Below, one piece after another: positions 44,639-53,885 of a stretch of DNA of 64,000 nucleotides (positions are counted from its first letter, which is position 1; each line of letters starts with the position of its first letter). Source of the stretch: an uncultured Lachnospiraceae bacterium. Its GTDB lineage: Bacteria > Bacillota > Clostridia > Lachnospirales > Lachnospiraceae. A model generated the notes under the pieces. That model was given only the letters and a program-made list of their open reading frames with translations, was not told where the DNA came from and made no database searches. The translations under genes were made by a program, and so were the position numbers. Location: assembly GCA_902774915.1 (NCBI GenBank), contig CACYKH010000007.1, forward strand, positions 80,796 through 144,795. Direction: 5' to 3'.

Positions 44639-46366
44639 ATGGATAATAACATGAATCCTAATCAAATGGGTCCAGATCCTAGTATGATGTCAGGTCCTCA
44701 ACAGCCACAGGCACCACAGCAGGATTTTGGCCAGCAGCCACAGGCACCACAGCAGTTTGGTGGACAGCCACAGCAGCAGTTCGGTGGACAGCCACAGCAG
44801 CAGTTCGGTGGACAGCCACAGCAGCAGTTCGGTGGACAGCCACAGCAGCAGTTTGGCGGACAGCCACAGCAGCAGTTTGGCGGACAGCCACAGCAGCAGT
44901 TTGGTGGACAGCCACAGCAGCAGTTTGGCGGACAGCCACAGCAGCAGTTTGGTGGTCAGCCACAGCAGCAGTTCGGCGGACAGCCACAGCAGTTTGGTGG
45001 TCAGCCACAGAACCAGTATGGTCAGCCACAGATGGGCGCTCAGCCAGGTATGGTTTATAATGATCAGCCAGCACAGCAGCCAGGCGGACCTGGAATGGGT
45101 GGACCAAAGCAGCTACCTAAGCCACCAAAGGAAGGCGGAAGCAAAACTGGTCTTATCATCGGAATAGTTGCTGGTGCAGTTGTTCTTATTGGACTTATTA
45201 TTACAGCAATTGTTATGCTTGGTGGAAAGAACATTAAGGGTGCTGAAGAAGTATCAGTTAAGTTTATGGAGTCATTCGGTGAACTTGATTTCGATACAAT
45301 GAAGGAATGCATTCCTGAAGTCCTTCTTGATGAGGATGATTTTGATTTTGTAGAAGAAGATGCTGAAACTATCGAAATGATGCAAGGCTTCAATTTCAAG
45401 ATAGAAGATATTGAAGTAGTAAGCTCTGAGAGACTTAATCCTAAGGAAGTTGCAGAAGAGTTTAATTCTGAGCATGATACAGATATTAAACTTAAGAATG
45501 CTGCTTCAGTAGATGTTACAGCTAAAATGTCTATGTCTATTTTAGGTGAAGAAGAATCAGAAGACCTTGATTACACATTTACTTGCGGAAAGATTAAGGG
45601 TAAGTGGTATATTATCGATCTTGATGATCACGGCGAAGGCCTTGATGATGAAGAGGAAATGATTGAAGAGGATACTGAGGAAGAAGTCGAAGAAGAAGAT
45701 GATGATGAGGCATCTGTAGACGAAGCTGATGAAGAAGATGAAGACGAAGGTGACGGCGAAGGCGAGGATGAAGGCGATAAGATTGCAAGCATCGAAGAAG
45801 TTCTTGATAAGTCAACAGCTTCATCTAAGCTCGCAGATGTCCCAAGTGGAGTTCCAGAAGAGATTTCAGATATGACATTCTCATTCGATGGAAAGGTACT
45901 TACAATTCCTTGTAAGGTAACTGAGCTTGGTGATGACTGGACATATGATGCAGATCGTTTTTATGTAGATGATCAGGAAATTGAGTCTAAGGAAACATCT
46001 TCTATTTATGAGTTTACAAATGATTCTATGGACGATTACTTCTATATGTACATTGGTACATGTAATCCTGGCGATGAAACAGTTGCATATGATGATTCTT
46101 CAATAAGATCTCTTGATGCTGATATTGCTTGGTGCGATTCAGAAGACTATCCAGAGATTATCCTTCCACAGGGAATTACATGGGGATCATCACTTCAGGA
46201 TGTTTATGATAAATATGGCGAAGCAGACAGTGTATATGAAGGATATGATGGCGAGTACATCTACGTATACTATTACTTCGATAAAGGCGATGAGCTGTGT
46301 CTGACAGTTGATTACTCAAAGGGTGTTACAGGCATTGAGTGGTATTGCTGGAGTTGGAATTACTAA
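44639..46366 (+). CDS. Gln/Gly/Pro-repeat membrane protein
   Basis: A 575-aa protein of unknown function. Residues 1-40 are Pro/Gln-rich; about 40-125 are 11 copies of FGGQPQ(QQ); then a Pro/Lys hinge and one membrane segment (about 175-198). The rest is extracytoplasmic: a DUF4878-like domain (about 205-335, EEVSVKFMESFGELDFDTM), a strongly acidic stretch (about 340-385) and a C-terminal domain (about 395-575) rich in Tyr/Asp. The Gln-rich N-terminus should face the cytoplasm and may be disordered or self-associating. ATG follows AGAAGGGGAG. Confidence 0.85.
   Translation: MDNNMNPNQMGPDPSMMSGPQQPQAPQQDFGQQPQAPQQFGGQPQQQFGGQPQQQFGGQPQQQFGGQPQQQFGGQPQQQFGGQPQQQFGGQPQQQFGGQPQQQFGGQPQQQFGGQPQQFGGQPQNQYGQPQMGAQPGMVYNDQPAQQPGGPGMGGPKQLPKPPKEGGSKTGLIIGIVAGAVVLIGLIITAIVMLGGKNIKGAEEVSVKFMESFGELDFDTMKECIPEVLLDEDDFDFVEEDAETIEMMQGFNFKIEDIEVVSSERLNPKEVAEEFNSEHDTDIKLKNAASVDVTAKMSMSILGEEESEDLDYTFTCGKIKGKWYIIDLDDHGEGLDDEEEMIEEDTEEEVEEEDDDEASVDEADEEDEDEGDGEGEDEGDKIASIEEVLDKSTASSKLADVPSGVPEEISDMTFSFDGKVLTIPCKVTELGDDWTYDADRFYVDDQEIESKETSSIYEFTNDSMDDYFYMYIGTCNPGDETVAYDDSSIRSLDADIAWCDSEDYPEIILPQGITWGSSLQDVYDKYGEADSVYEGYDGEYIYVYYYFDKGDELCLTVDYSKGVTGIEWYCWSWNY
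44752..45010 (+). repeat. 24-bp in-frame tandem repeat
   Basis: Eleven units, most of the form CAGCAGTTYGGYGGACAGCC plus ACAG, encode QQFGGQPQ. Units differ only at third positions (TTC/TTT, GGT/GGC) and by GGTCAG in two late copies. The last unit lacks one CAG. Copy number is likely to vary between strains. Confidence 0.95.
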
Positions 46367-46388
46367 AAACTTGTAACTAAGATTATAA

Positions 46389-46426
46389 GGGACCTTTGTG
46401 GCGAAGACTGCAAAGGTCTCTTTTTA
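46389..46426 (+). terminator. Terminator after the repeat protein gene
   Basis: GGGACCTTTG (46389-46398) pairs with CAAAGGTCTC (46411-46420), followed by TTTTTA. Confidence 0.85.
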
Positions 46427-46442
46427 TGGCTAAGGAAGAATA

Positions 46443-47012
46443 ATGCTGGAAAAGAGAGAACTTAGAAAAAGAATAATAGCGCGTAGAAGTGAAATGCAAT
46501 CTGAGGAGGCACATTTTCTTTCAAATCAGATTTGCGAAAAAATCCAAAGTCTTCAGGAGTATAAACAGGCTGAAAACATCCTGGCTTATATGAGTATTAA
46601 CAATGAGGTTAATCTTAAGGGTGTAATTGATAATGCCCTGGAATCAGGGAAAAAGGTTTATATTCCTAAGGTAGTTTCCAAAACAGAAATGAAGTTCTAT
46701 CAGTATGACGGATCATTTACAGAAGGCTCCTTTGGAATTCTGGAGCCAGAGAAATGTAACGAGGAAACACTATATACTTATAAAGAAAAATCGAATACCT
46801 TGGTGATAATACCAGGAGTTGCATTTGATAAGAATAGAAACAGACTGGGATACGGCGGAGGATTCTACGATAGTTTTCTAGGCGGACTAAAGGGCGCTGG
46901 CATAAGCAAAGTTGCTGTAGCTTATGAGCTTCAGATAGTGGATGAGGTTCCTTCTGAAGGACATGATCTAAAGCCGGATGCTATCATTACAGAAAAAAGA
47001 ATTATAATGTAA
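46443..47012 (+). CDS. 5-formyltetrahydrofolate cyclo-ligase
   Basis: ATP-dependent conversion of 5-formyl-THF to 5,10-methenyl-THF, recovering a folate storage form produced by GlyA side reactions. Motifs: KRELRKRIIARR N-terminus, PKVVSKTEMKFYQ, and the ATP/substrate segment IIPGVAFDKNRNRLGYGGGFYDSFL. 189 aa is standard. The ribosome site is AAGGAAG. It sits alone before purA. Confidence 0.94.
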   Translation: MLEKRELRKRIIARRSEMQSEEAHFLSNQICEKIQSLQEYKQAENILAYMSINNEVNLKGVIDNALESGKKVYIPKVVSKTEMKFYQYDGSFTEGSFGILEPEKCNEETLYTYKEKSNTLVIIPGVAFDKNRNRLGYGGGFYDSFLGGLKGAGISKVAVAYELQIVDEVPSEGHDLKPDAIITEKRIIM

Positions 47013-47103
47013 TGCTTTTATTATCAGAGGAGTTGTGGTAGAATAGCCTTTGGCTGTTTTGAGACAGCTTATTAAATGAGAAAGAATTTATGGGAGGCAA
47101 TAA

Positions 47104-48381
47104 ATGGTAACTGCAGTAGTAGGTGCTAACTGGGGAGACGAAGGTAAAGGAAAAATTACCGATATGCTGGCTGAAAAGGCCGATATCATTATTAGATTCC
47201 AGGGAGGAGCAAACGCTGGTCATACAATTATAAATGACTATGGTAGATTTGCGCTTCATACACTTCCTTCTGGTGTTTTCTATGATCATACAACAAGTAT
47301 CATTGGTAATGGTGTGGCTCTTGATATTCCTAAGCTTTTCAAAGAAGTAAAGGCTATTGAGGAGGGTGGAGTTCCAACTCCAAAGATCCTCGTTTCTGAT
47401 AGAGCTCAGATGGTAATGCCATACCATGTGCTTTTTGATACATATGAAGAGGAGAGACTGGCTGGTGCATCCTTCGGTTCTACAAAGTCAGGTATCGCTC
47501 CATTCTATTCAGATAAATATGCAAAGATTGGATTCCAGGTTTCAGAGCTTTTTGATGATGAGCAGTCTCTTAAAGAGAAGATTGCAAGAGTTATTGTTCA
47601 GAAAAATGCACTCCTTGAGAATCTTTATCATAAGCCACTTCTTACAGTAGAAGGTGTTTATGAAACTCTTATGGAATACAAAGAGATGGTTGAGCCATTT
47701 GTTTGTGATGTATCTGCTTTCCTTTATAATGCAATCAAGGAAGGAAAGAACATTCTTCTTGAGGGTCAGCTTGGTTCTATGAAGGACCCTGATCATGGTA
47801 TTTACCCAATGGTTACATCTTCATCTACTCTTGCTGGATACGGTGCTATCGGTGCTGGAATTCCTCCATATGAGATTAAGAAGATAGTTACTGTTTGCAA
47901 GGCTTACTCAAGTGCCGTTGGTGCTGGAGAGTTCGTAAGTGAGATTGAGGGAGAAGAGGCAGATACACTCAGAACTCACGGTGGTGATAAGGGTGAATTC
48001 GGTGCTACAACAGGTCGTCCACGTCGTATGGGTTGGTTTGACTGTGTTGCTTCTAAGTATGGATGCAGACTTCAGGGAACAACAGATGTTGCATTTACAG
48101 TTCTGGATGCACTCGGATATCTTGATGAAATTCCAGTATGTGTTGGATACGAAATAGATGGTGAAGTTACAACAGACTTCCCTGTAACAACAAAGCTTAA
48201 GAAGGCTAAGCCAGTTTATAAAGTACTTCCAGGTTGGAAGAGCGATATCAGAGGAATTACAAAGTACGAAGATCTCCCAGAGAACTGCCGTAATTATATT
48301 GAATTCATTGAGAAAGAAATCGGCTTCCCAATCACAATGGTTTCTAACGGACCAGGAAGACACGAAATAATCTATAGATAA
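47104..48381 (+). CDS. purA: Adenylosuccinate synthetase
   Basis: GTP-dependent joining of IMP and aspartate; with PurB it makes AMP. The P-loop-like GANWGDEGKGKITD opens the protein; AGHTI, KSGIAPFYSDKYAKIG, GEGQLGSMKDPDHGIYPMVTSS-like GTP region and TTGRPRRMGWFD follow. 425 aa matches the family. ATG after GGGAGGCAATAA. The short leader (47013-47103) has a small GCTGT/ACAGC hairpin at about 47053-47069 but no known riboswitch. Confidence 0.97.
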   Translation: MVTAVVGANWGDEGKGKITDMLAEKADIIIRFQGGANAGHTIINDYGRFALHTLPSGVFYDHTTSIIGNGVALDIPKLFKEVKAIEEGGVPTPKILVSDRAQMVMPYHVLFDTYEEERLAGASFGSTKSGIAPFYSDKYAKIGFQVSELFDDEQSLKEKIARVIVQKNALLENLYHKPLLTVEGVYETLMEYKEMVEPFVCDVSAFLYNAIKEGKNILLEGQLGSMKDPDHGIYPMVTSSSTLAGYGAIGAGIPPYEIKKIVTVCKAYSSAVGAGEFVSEIEGEEADTLRTHGGDKGEFGATTGRPRRMGWFDCVASKYGCRLQGTTDVAFTVLDALGYLDEIPVCVGYEIDGEVTTDFPVTTKLKKAKPVYKVLPGWKSDIRGITKYEDLPENCRNYIEFIEKEIGFPITMVSNGPGRHEIIYR

Positions 48382-48388
48382 TATTTAT

Positions 48389-48422
48389 CCCCGTGACTGC
48401 TTGCAGTTGCGGGGTCTTTTTT
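48389..48422 (+). terminator. purA terminator
   Basis: CCCCGTGACTGC (48389-48400) pairs with GCAGTTGCGGGG (48403-48414), followed by TCTTTTTTG. Confidence 0.85.
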
Positions 48423-48497
48423 GTATATTTATATATGGGTTGTTTTTATGCAACAGCTCGCTAATAAAATGATACTTATTATTTGGAGGCTATGCTC

Positions 48498-49565
48498 ATG
48501 CATCAATTTAAATTACCATATCACCTCATCGTGGATGACGGAATATTTGGAAGAATCCCAGCTGTTATGGAGGATGTTCTTCCTGGAATAGAAGAGAAGA
48601 AAACAATAATAGTTACTGAAGAGAATCTGAAGGGAATCTTCGGTGGGATAATTGAAGGGATAGAGAAGAGTTTTCCAAACAGCGAACTCTATCTGATTCA
48701 GTCAGCAAGCTATGATAATGCAGTAGCTCTGGCAAAGTACATAACAATGAATGACATCCAGACTGTTATTGGATTTGGTGGTGGAACGGTTCTTGATCTT
48801 GCAAAGTTTGCAGCATTTGTCAGCAAGGCAAAATTAATTTCGCTTCCTACAACTATCAGTAACGACAGTCTTGCTTCACCAGTTTCAGTTCTTGGTACTG
48901 AGGGCAAGGCTCGTAAGACATTTAAATGTACTATTCCACATGCAATCCTTGTGGATGCATCCGTTATAATGAGTGCTCCTGAAAGACAGCTTCTTGCTGG
49001 AATAGGTGATACAGTTAGTAAGTATACAGCACTTAATGACTGGAAGATTGCGCATATAGCTGGAAAAGACTATGTTGACGATTTTGCATATATGATATCG
49101 AAGATGGCATTTAACTCTATTGCTTATAACGATATGAAGGAGCTGAAGAGTGTGGACTTTATTAAACGTCTTACTCAGGCTCTTGTTATGGGCGGACTTG
49201 CAATGGAGATTGCTGGAACATCACGTCCAAGTAGTGGTTCAGAACATCTTTTTTGTCATGCGCTTGAGGAGAATTTTGCGGAGTATGTAAATGTGCCTCA
49301 TGGTATTGCGGTTGCAATGGGCAGCTACGGCGCCTGCAAGTTCCAGGAGAGAAATATTGCGAAGATTACTCGCATTATTAAGGAGTATAAAATTCCGGTT
49401 GCTCCATCAAGCTGGAACATCACTGAAGAAATCTTTATTGGTGCTTGGCAGAGTGCTGCGGCAACACGCGCTGATAGATATACAATTCTTAATGAAACAG
49501 ATCTTTCTACAGAGAGACTCAGTAAACTCTATTACGAGATGGAAGATGTATTTGCAGACCTCTAA
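48498..49565 (+). CDS. Glycerol-1-phosphate dehydrogenase-like (iron-containing alcohol dehydrogenase superfamily)
   Basis: NAD(P)-dependent oxidoreductase with the DHQS/Fe-ADH fold. GFGGGTVLDLAKFAA is the dinucleotide loop (about 92-106); SLPTTISNDSLASPVSVL resembles EgsA/AraM; metal ligands are plausible at D and H in GIGDTVSKYTA, SGSEHLFCHALE and VPHGIAVAMG. The match to sn-glycerol-1-phosphate dehydrogenase is the best guess; another polyol dehydrogenase or a dehydroquinate-synthase-like enzyme is possible. Start set at ATG 48498, 8 nt after GGAGG (48485-48489); ATG 48492 is too close to it. 355 aa. Confidence 0.78.
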   Translation: MHQFKLPYHLIVDDGIFGRIPAVMEDVLPGIEEKKTIIVTEENLKGIFGGIIEGIEKSFPNSELYLIQSASYDNAVALAKYITMNDIQTVIGFGGGTVLDLAKFAAFVSKAKLISLPTTISNDSLASPVSVLGTEGKARKTFKCTIPHAILVDASVIMSAPERQLLAGIGDTVSKYTALNDWKIAHIAGKDYVDDFAYMISKMAFNSIAYNDMKELKSVDFIKRLTQALVMGGLAMEIAGTSRPSSGSEHLFCHALEENFAEYVNVPHGIAVAMGSYGACKFQERNIAKITRIIKEYKIPVAPSSWNITEEIFIGAWQSAAATRADRYTILNETDLSTERLSKLYYEMEDVFADL

Positions 49566-49607
49566 GAAATAAGGGTCATAAGTGTAAAATATATAAGGGG
49601 AAATGAT

Positions 49608-51899
49608 ATGTCAGAAATTAGTGAGTTAGAAGTAAAACTAGAAGAGAGTCAAAAGAAACTTAGTGAACTTCAATATGAGATTAATTCCATAAAAATGGAA
49701 ATGGTTAAGATGAAGGGCGCATATACACCGGCTCAGAATCAACAACAGGTATCGCCATATAGACAGGCTCTTCAGCAGCAGCCTGTACAACAGCAACGTC
49801 CAGTACAGCAACAACCTGTACAGCAACAGCGTCCAGTGCAGCAACAACCATATGCGCAGGGGCAGCCTGTTCAGAATCAACCAGTACAGCAACAGCGTCC
49901 AGTGCAACAACAACCATACGCACAGGGACAGCCAGTTCAGAATCAGTACGTTCCACAACAGGCTGTTCAGAATCAGTACATGCCACAACAGTCTACGCAG
50001 AACAGGCCGGTGCCTCAGCGTCAGAAATCTGCAAAGGATACAGAGACAATAGTAGGAATCAAGGTTATGGCTATTGTGGCTTCAGTCCTTGTATTCATCA
50101 GCTTTGTTCTTTTTGCGATGTACTTAATCCCTGGTCTTACAGATGAGATTAAGATGGCGCTTATGTTCATAGTGAGTTTTGCACTTACAGGTATTGGCCT
50201 TGGACTTTGGTCGAAGAAAAGAGATAACATATTCCTTCTTGCTCTCGGAGCCTGCGGAATAGGTGCTATATACATATCCCTATTTGTAAGTAATATATAT
50301 TTCCATATGATAGATCAGATACCACTTTACATCCTGCTTCTTGTTTGGGCGGCATGTGTTCTGTTTCTATCAAAGATTAAGCCACTTCTTTTTGAAATAA
50401 TCGGACTTACTGGAATAGTTATTTCAATACTTTTCGGAACTATACAATGTGTATCAGATAAAGATTCATTATTGCTCGGTATTCTTTCAATCTATATGGT
50501 TATTGGTATCCTGGCATTTATGATCTTTAGAATAAAAGATAATATTCATTTTGTTGTTTCCAATTTAGCTGCTGCATTTGGTGCATTTATCATAGTATGT
50601 GGTGCTAGCTCTTTTAACGGTAATGGTTATTTCCCTGCGGGAGTGATGGTGCTATTTGCTATCGGCCTTATGATTGTATGCTTAATGCTTATCAACGAAA
50701 AGAATTATCATTATCTTCCGATATTTGGTGCGGTATATTTTATTATTATGACCATAGGAATCGCATCAATGATTGCGGAGTCAAGAACAGAATCAAGTAC
50801 TGAGCTTTTGCTTACGCTTTTAGTCTCAGTCATACTTTACGTAGGAATAGAAGTTTATTATAAAAAAGAAATACAAGGTAATTTACCAGGAATAACCTCC
50901 AAGAGTGGTGGACTTATTGCATGGGAGATTGTGATTCTCTTTGCGGCTACAATGTGTCTGATCATGCATGAACCACTTAATGAATATATTGGAGTTGTGG
51001 CCCTTATTATACCGCTTGTTGTTTATGGCTTTATCTGTGAAGACAGGCAGTCCCAGATAAGTGCAGTTGTTCTCTATTTCATTGCGGCGGTAGAGATAAC
51101 TATTAATCCATGGGCAGGACTGTTCTATATAATTCTGGTGTTTGCATTATTCGTCATTATGATGTGTGTAAACAAGAATTCATATAGCGGAATAATAAAG
51201 ATGGTTGCCTATATAGTGTTTATGATCGGCATTAATGTTTGGACCATTTATCTGATGAGCGAAAATGACTGGGACCCAGAGGTCACTTCTACAATACTAC
51301 TTATGGTAAACGGTGGTCTCAACTTTGCAGCGGTTAAAACTCCTTTCGGAAGGAACTGGCTGACAGAGGACGAAGAAAAATTTATAACGATTACATCTTA
51401 CGTGATAAATGCATTCCTTATGTTTGTATCATTACTTATGATGAATGATTCTGATTACGCAGTAACACATGTGCTGATTGTTTTGGTTGCAATTCTGCTC
51501 TTTACAATTAATTCCTTTACACTGCTTAAGTCGGAGAACGTTCCAAAGGTTATTTATGTTGGACTAAAATTTACGATACTGCTTATATGCATACTTGCAT
51601 CCTTCGATGCTGTAAACTATGTAATAAGTATTTCAGTATTTATAATGGCTATTCTTCTTATCCTGCTTGGCTTCAAGCTGAAACTGAAGAGTCTCAGAGT
51701 TTATGGCCTTGTGACTACCATGATCTTTGCGGTCAAGCTGGTAATGATTGATATAACTTATGATAATGTTCTTGGAAATGCACTCAGCTTCTTTATCAGT
51801 GGACTTATCTGTTTCGGTATCAGTGCACTGTACAGCATTGCTGATAAAAAGCTTGCTGCTGGTTCTAATGAACAGAAGAATCTTTCCAATATGCAGTAA
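49608..51899 (+). CDS. DUF2339-type polytopic membrane protein with Gln/Pro-rich repeats
   Basis: A 763-aa protein. Residues 1-35 form a short coiled coil (SELEVKLEESQKKLSELQYEI). Residues about 45-135 are low-complexity repeats of PVQQQRPVQQQPYAQGQPVQNQ, encoded by imperfect tandem repeats at about 49765-50000. From residue 150 there are roughly 18-20 membrane segments with very short loops, as in DUF2339. Function of the family is unknown. ATG after AGGGGAAATGAT. The Gln-rich cytoplasmic N-terminus recalls the repeat protein 5 kb upstream, though the repeat units differ. Confidence 0.85.
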   Translation: MSEISELEVKLEESQKKLSELQYEINSIKMEMVKMKGAYTPAQNQQQVSPYRQALQQQPVQQQRPVQQQPVQQQRPVQQQPYAQGQPVQNQPVQQQRPVQQQPYAQGQPVQNQYVPQQAVQNQYMPQQSTQNRPVPQRQKSAKDTETIVGIKVMAIVASVLVFISFVLFAMYLIPGLTDEIKMALMFIVSFALTGIGLGLWSKKRDNIFLLALGACGIGAIYISLFVSNIYFHMIDQIPLYILLLVWAACVLFLSKIKPLLFEIIGLTGIVISILFGTIQCVSDKDSLLLGILSIYMVIGILAFMIFRIKDNIHFVVSNLAAAFGAFIIVCGASSFNGNGYFPAGVMVLFAIGLMIVCLMLINEKNYHYLPIFGAVYFIIMTIGIASMIAESRTESSTELLLTLLVSVILYVGIEVYYKKEIQGNLPGITSKSGGLIAWEIVILFAATMCLIMHEPLNEYIGVVALIIPLVVYGFICEDRQSQISAVVLYFIAAVEITINPWAGLFYIILVFALFVIMMCVNKNSYSGIIKMVAYIVFMIGINVWTIYLMSENDWDPEVTSTILLMVNGGLNFAAVKTPFGRNWLTEDEEKFITITSYVINAFLMFVSLLMMNDSDYAVTHVLIVLVAILLFTINSFTLLKSENVPKVIYVGLKFTILLICILASFDAVNYVISISVFIMAILLILLGFKLKLKSLRVYGLVTTMIFAVKLVMIDITYDNVLGNALSFFISGLICFGISALYSIADKKLAAGSNEQKNLSNMQ

Positions 51900-51911
51900 A
51901 TTTGGTATAAT
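51883..51911 (+). promoter_or_regulatory. Promoter before the HD-domain gene
   Basis: TATAAT (51906-51911) with extended -10 TGG and a TTTCCA -35 at 17 bp. It lies at the end of the DUF2339 gene and drives the HD-domain and citrate synthase genes. Confidence 0.6.
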
Positions 51912-51962
51912 TAAATAGTTGAGGGTTTTTTCAGGGGACAATAAAACTAGGAGGATGAGGCA

Positions 51963-52472
51963 TTGCCGAATCTAGTTAAAATTGGTTACGATCAGAAAAT
52001 AGTAGATATAATATACGAGCATGGCAAGGATATTATAGAGAGCGAAAGCTTCCAGATAGAAAAGCAGCATATTCAGCATGGTACAACTACCACATATGCT
52101 CATTCGCTTTGTGTAACGTATATGAGTGTCTGGATGGCTCTTAAGAGTAGAAAAGAAGTAAACATGAGAAGCGTAGTAAGAGGCGCACTTCTTCATGATT
52201 ATTTTCTTTATGACTGGCATGAAAAAAATGAGTTCCACAGAGCTCATGGCTACACCCATGCAAAACGTGCTATGGTGAATGCTCATCGCGATTTCGGTAT
52301 CACTTCAAAAGAAGCTGAAATTATATACTGCCATATGTTTCCGCTAAATCTTAGCAGGTTTCCTCATTCAAAAGAGGCCAGGATTGTCTGCATAGCTGAC
52401 AAGCTTGTGGCAGGAAGCGAAACTATCATGATTATGAAATACAGCCGTGCTATGGCAGGCGCTACAGTATAG
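51963..52472 (+). CDS. HD-domain phosphohydrolase of unknown substrate
   Basis: A 169-aa HD superfamily protein. Metal ligands fit H in YAHSLCVTY, the HD pair in LLHDYFLYDWHE, His in HGYTHAKRA, and Asp in CIADKL. The start is TTG at 51963, which is credible because AGGAGG lies at 51950-51955 with normal spacing and no ATG is better placed. It ends 10 nt before citrate synthase and shares its transcript. The substrate could be a nucleotide or a phosphorylated metabolite; nothing decides it. Confidence 0.85.
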   Translation: MPNLVKIGYDQKIVDIIYEHGKDIIESESFQIEKQHIQHGTTTTYAHSLCVTYMSVWMALKSRKEVNMRSVVRGALLHDYFLYDWHEKNEFHRAHGYTHAKRAMVNAHRDFGITSKEAEIIYCHMFPLNLSRFPHSKEARIVCIADKLVAGSETIMIMKYSRAMAGATV

Positions 52473-52482
52473 GAGTAAATAG

Positions 52483-53847
52483 ATGTCTGAAATGACAGCA
52501 ACTACAGCGGCCAGAGAAATTCATAAGCTGGCAAAGCTGTGCGAAGAACACAATCACATAGAGGCAGATCTTTACGATAAATATCAGGTTAAAAGAGGAC
52601 TGAGAGAACAAAACGGAAAAGGTGTCCTTACTGGACTGACAGAGATATCAACTGTTAATGGTTCAAAGGAAATAGATGGAGTTATCACTCCTATCGAAGG
52701 ACAGCTCAGTTACCGCGGAATTGATATAAATGATCTTGTAAATGGTTTTATGAATGGCCACAGGTTTGGATACGAAGAAACAGTTTATTTACTGCTTTTT
52801 GGCACACTTCCAAACGCACAGGAGATGGAGCGCTTTAACAAGCTCATGGGCTTTAACAGGAAGCTGCCAGCTGACTTTGTTGAAGATGTAATCCTCAAGG
52901 CTCCAAATAAAGATGTAATGAATGCTATGGCTCAGTCTATCCTTGCATTAAATGCATACGATAAGCGTTCAGATGATATAGATATACCAAATGTACTTCG
53001 TCAGAGTATCAGCCTCATAGCAACACTTCCGATGATAGCTGCATATTCTTATCTTGCATATAGACACTATATGCAGAGACGAGGACTGTATCTGCATAAT
53101 CCAAAACCTGAGCTTTCTACAGCTGAAAATATTCTCAGAATGCTGAGACAGGATAAAAAGTATGATGAGGCTGAGGCCAGAGTTCTGGACCTTGCACTTG
53201 TACTTCATGCGGAGCATGGTGGTGGTAACAATTCTACTTTCACAACTCATGTTGTTACATCATCCGGTACAGACACATATTCCTCAATGGCTGCATCTCT
53301 TTGTTCTCTTAAGGGACCAAAGCATGGTGGCGCAAACATTAAGGTTATCAAGATGTTTGATGAAATAAAAGCAAACGTCAAGGATTGGTATGATGATGAC
53401 GAGATAGCTAAGTACCTTAATAAAATTCTTGATAAGAAAGCATTTGATAAATCAGGTCTTATTTATGGAATGGGTCATGCGGTTTATTCTCTTTCAGATC
53501 CTAGAGCAGTTATTCTTAAGAAATATACTTTGGACCTGGCTGAGAGAAAGGGACGCGAGTCCGAGGCTCATCTTTATAAGACGGTTGAAAGACTGGCTCC
53601 ACAGGTTATTGCCGAGCATAGAAAGATTTATAAGGGTGTTTGTACAAACATAGATTTTTACAGTGGATTTGCATATGATATGCTTAATATTCCTGAAGAG
53701 TTTATTACACCTCTATTTGCAATCGGAAGAATAGCAGGATGGAGTGCTCACAGAATTGAGGAACTGACATGCGCTAACAAGATAATAAGACCTGCATATA
53801 TGTCAGTGGCAGAAAATACTGAATATGTACCAATCAATGAAAGATAA
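52483..53847 (+). CDS. gltA: Citrate synthase
   Basis: Condenses oxaloacetate and acetyl-CoA. Catalytic histidines lie in LHAEHGGGNNSTF and GMGHAVYSLSDPRA, with the catalytic Asp further on in the VNIDFYSG-like segment (CTNIDFYSGF). DGVITPIEGQLSYRGIDINDL near residue 65 is the family start. 454 aa, longer than the 370-430 aa of many bacterial enzymes because of an N-terminal extension. With Icd, encoded convergently, it supplies 2-oxoglutarate for glutamate. ATG after TAGGAGTAAATAG. Confidence 0.95.
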   Translation: MSEMTATTAAREIHKLAKLCEEHNHIEADLYDKYQVKRGLREQNGKGVLTGLTEISTVNGSKEIDGVITPIEGQLSYRGIDINDLVNGFMNGHRFGYEETVYLLLFGTLPNAQEMERFNKLMGFNRKLPADFVEDVILKAPNKDVMNAMAQSILALNAYDKRSDDIDIPNVLRQSISLIATLPMIAAYSYLAYRHYMQRRGLYLHNPKPELSTAENILRMLRQDKKYDEAEARVLDLALVLHAEHGGGNNSTFTTHVVTSSGTDTYSSMAASLCSLKGPKHGGANIKVIKMFDEIKANVKDWYDDDEIAKYLNKILDKKAFDKSGLIYGMGHAVYSLSDPRAVILKKYTLDLAERKGRESEAHLYKTVERLAPQVIAEHRKIYKGVCTNIDFYSGFAYDMLNIPEEFITPLFAIGRIAGWSAHRIEELTCANKIIRPAYMSVAENTEYVPINER

Positions 53848-53849
53848 AA

Positions 53850-53883
53850 AAAGGGACTTGCAAAAGCAAGTCCCTGATTTTTT
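53850..53883. terminator. Bidirectional terminator between gltA and icd
   Basis: AGGGACTTGC (53852-53861) pairs with GCAAGTCCCT (53866-53875) around AAAA; A7 on the left and a T-rich right side serve both strands. Confidence 0.9.
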
Positions 53884-53885
53884 AT

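Noticed and set aside
44752-45010. CRISPR-like spacing of short repeats
   Set aside because: Units are contiguous with no unique spacers and are translated in frame as QQFGGQPQ.
44679-45107. Open frames on both strands through the 24-bp repeat (for example 142 aa on the - strand)
   Set aside because: They arise because a 24-bp unit keeps every frame open; they have no ribosome site and give low-complexity products.
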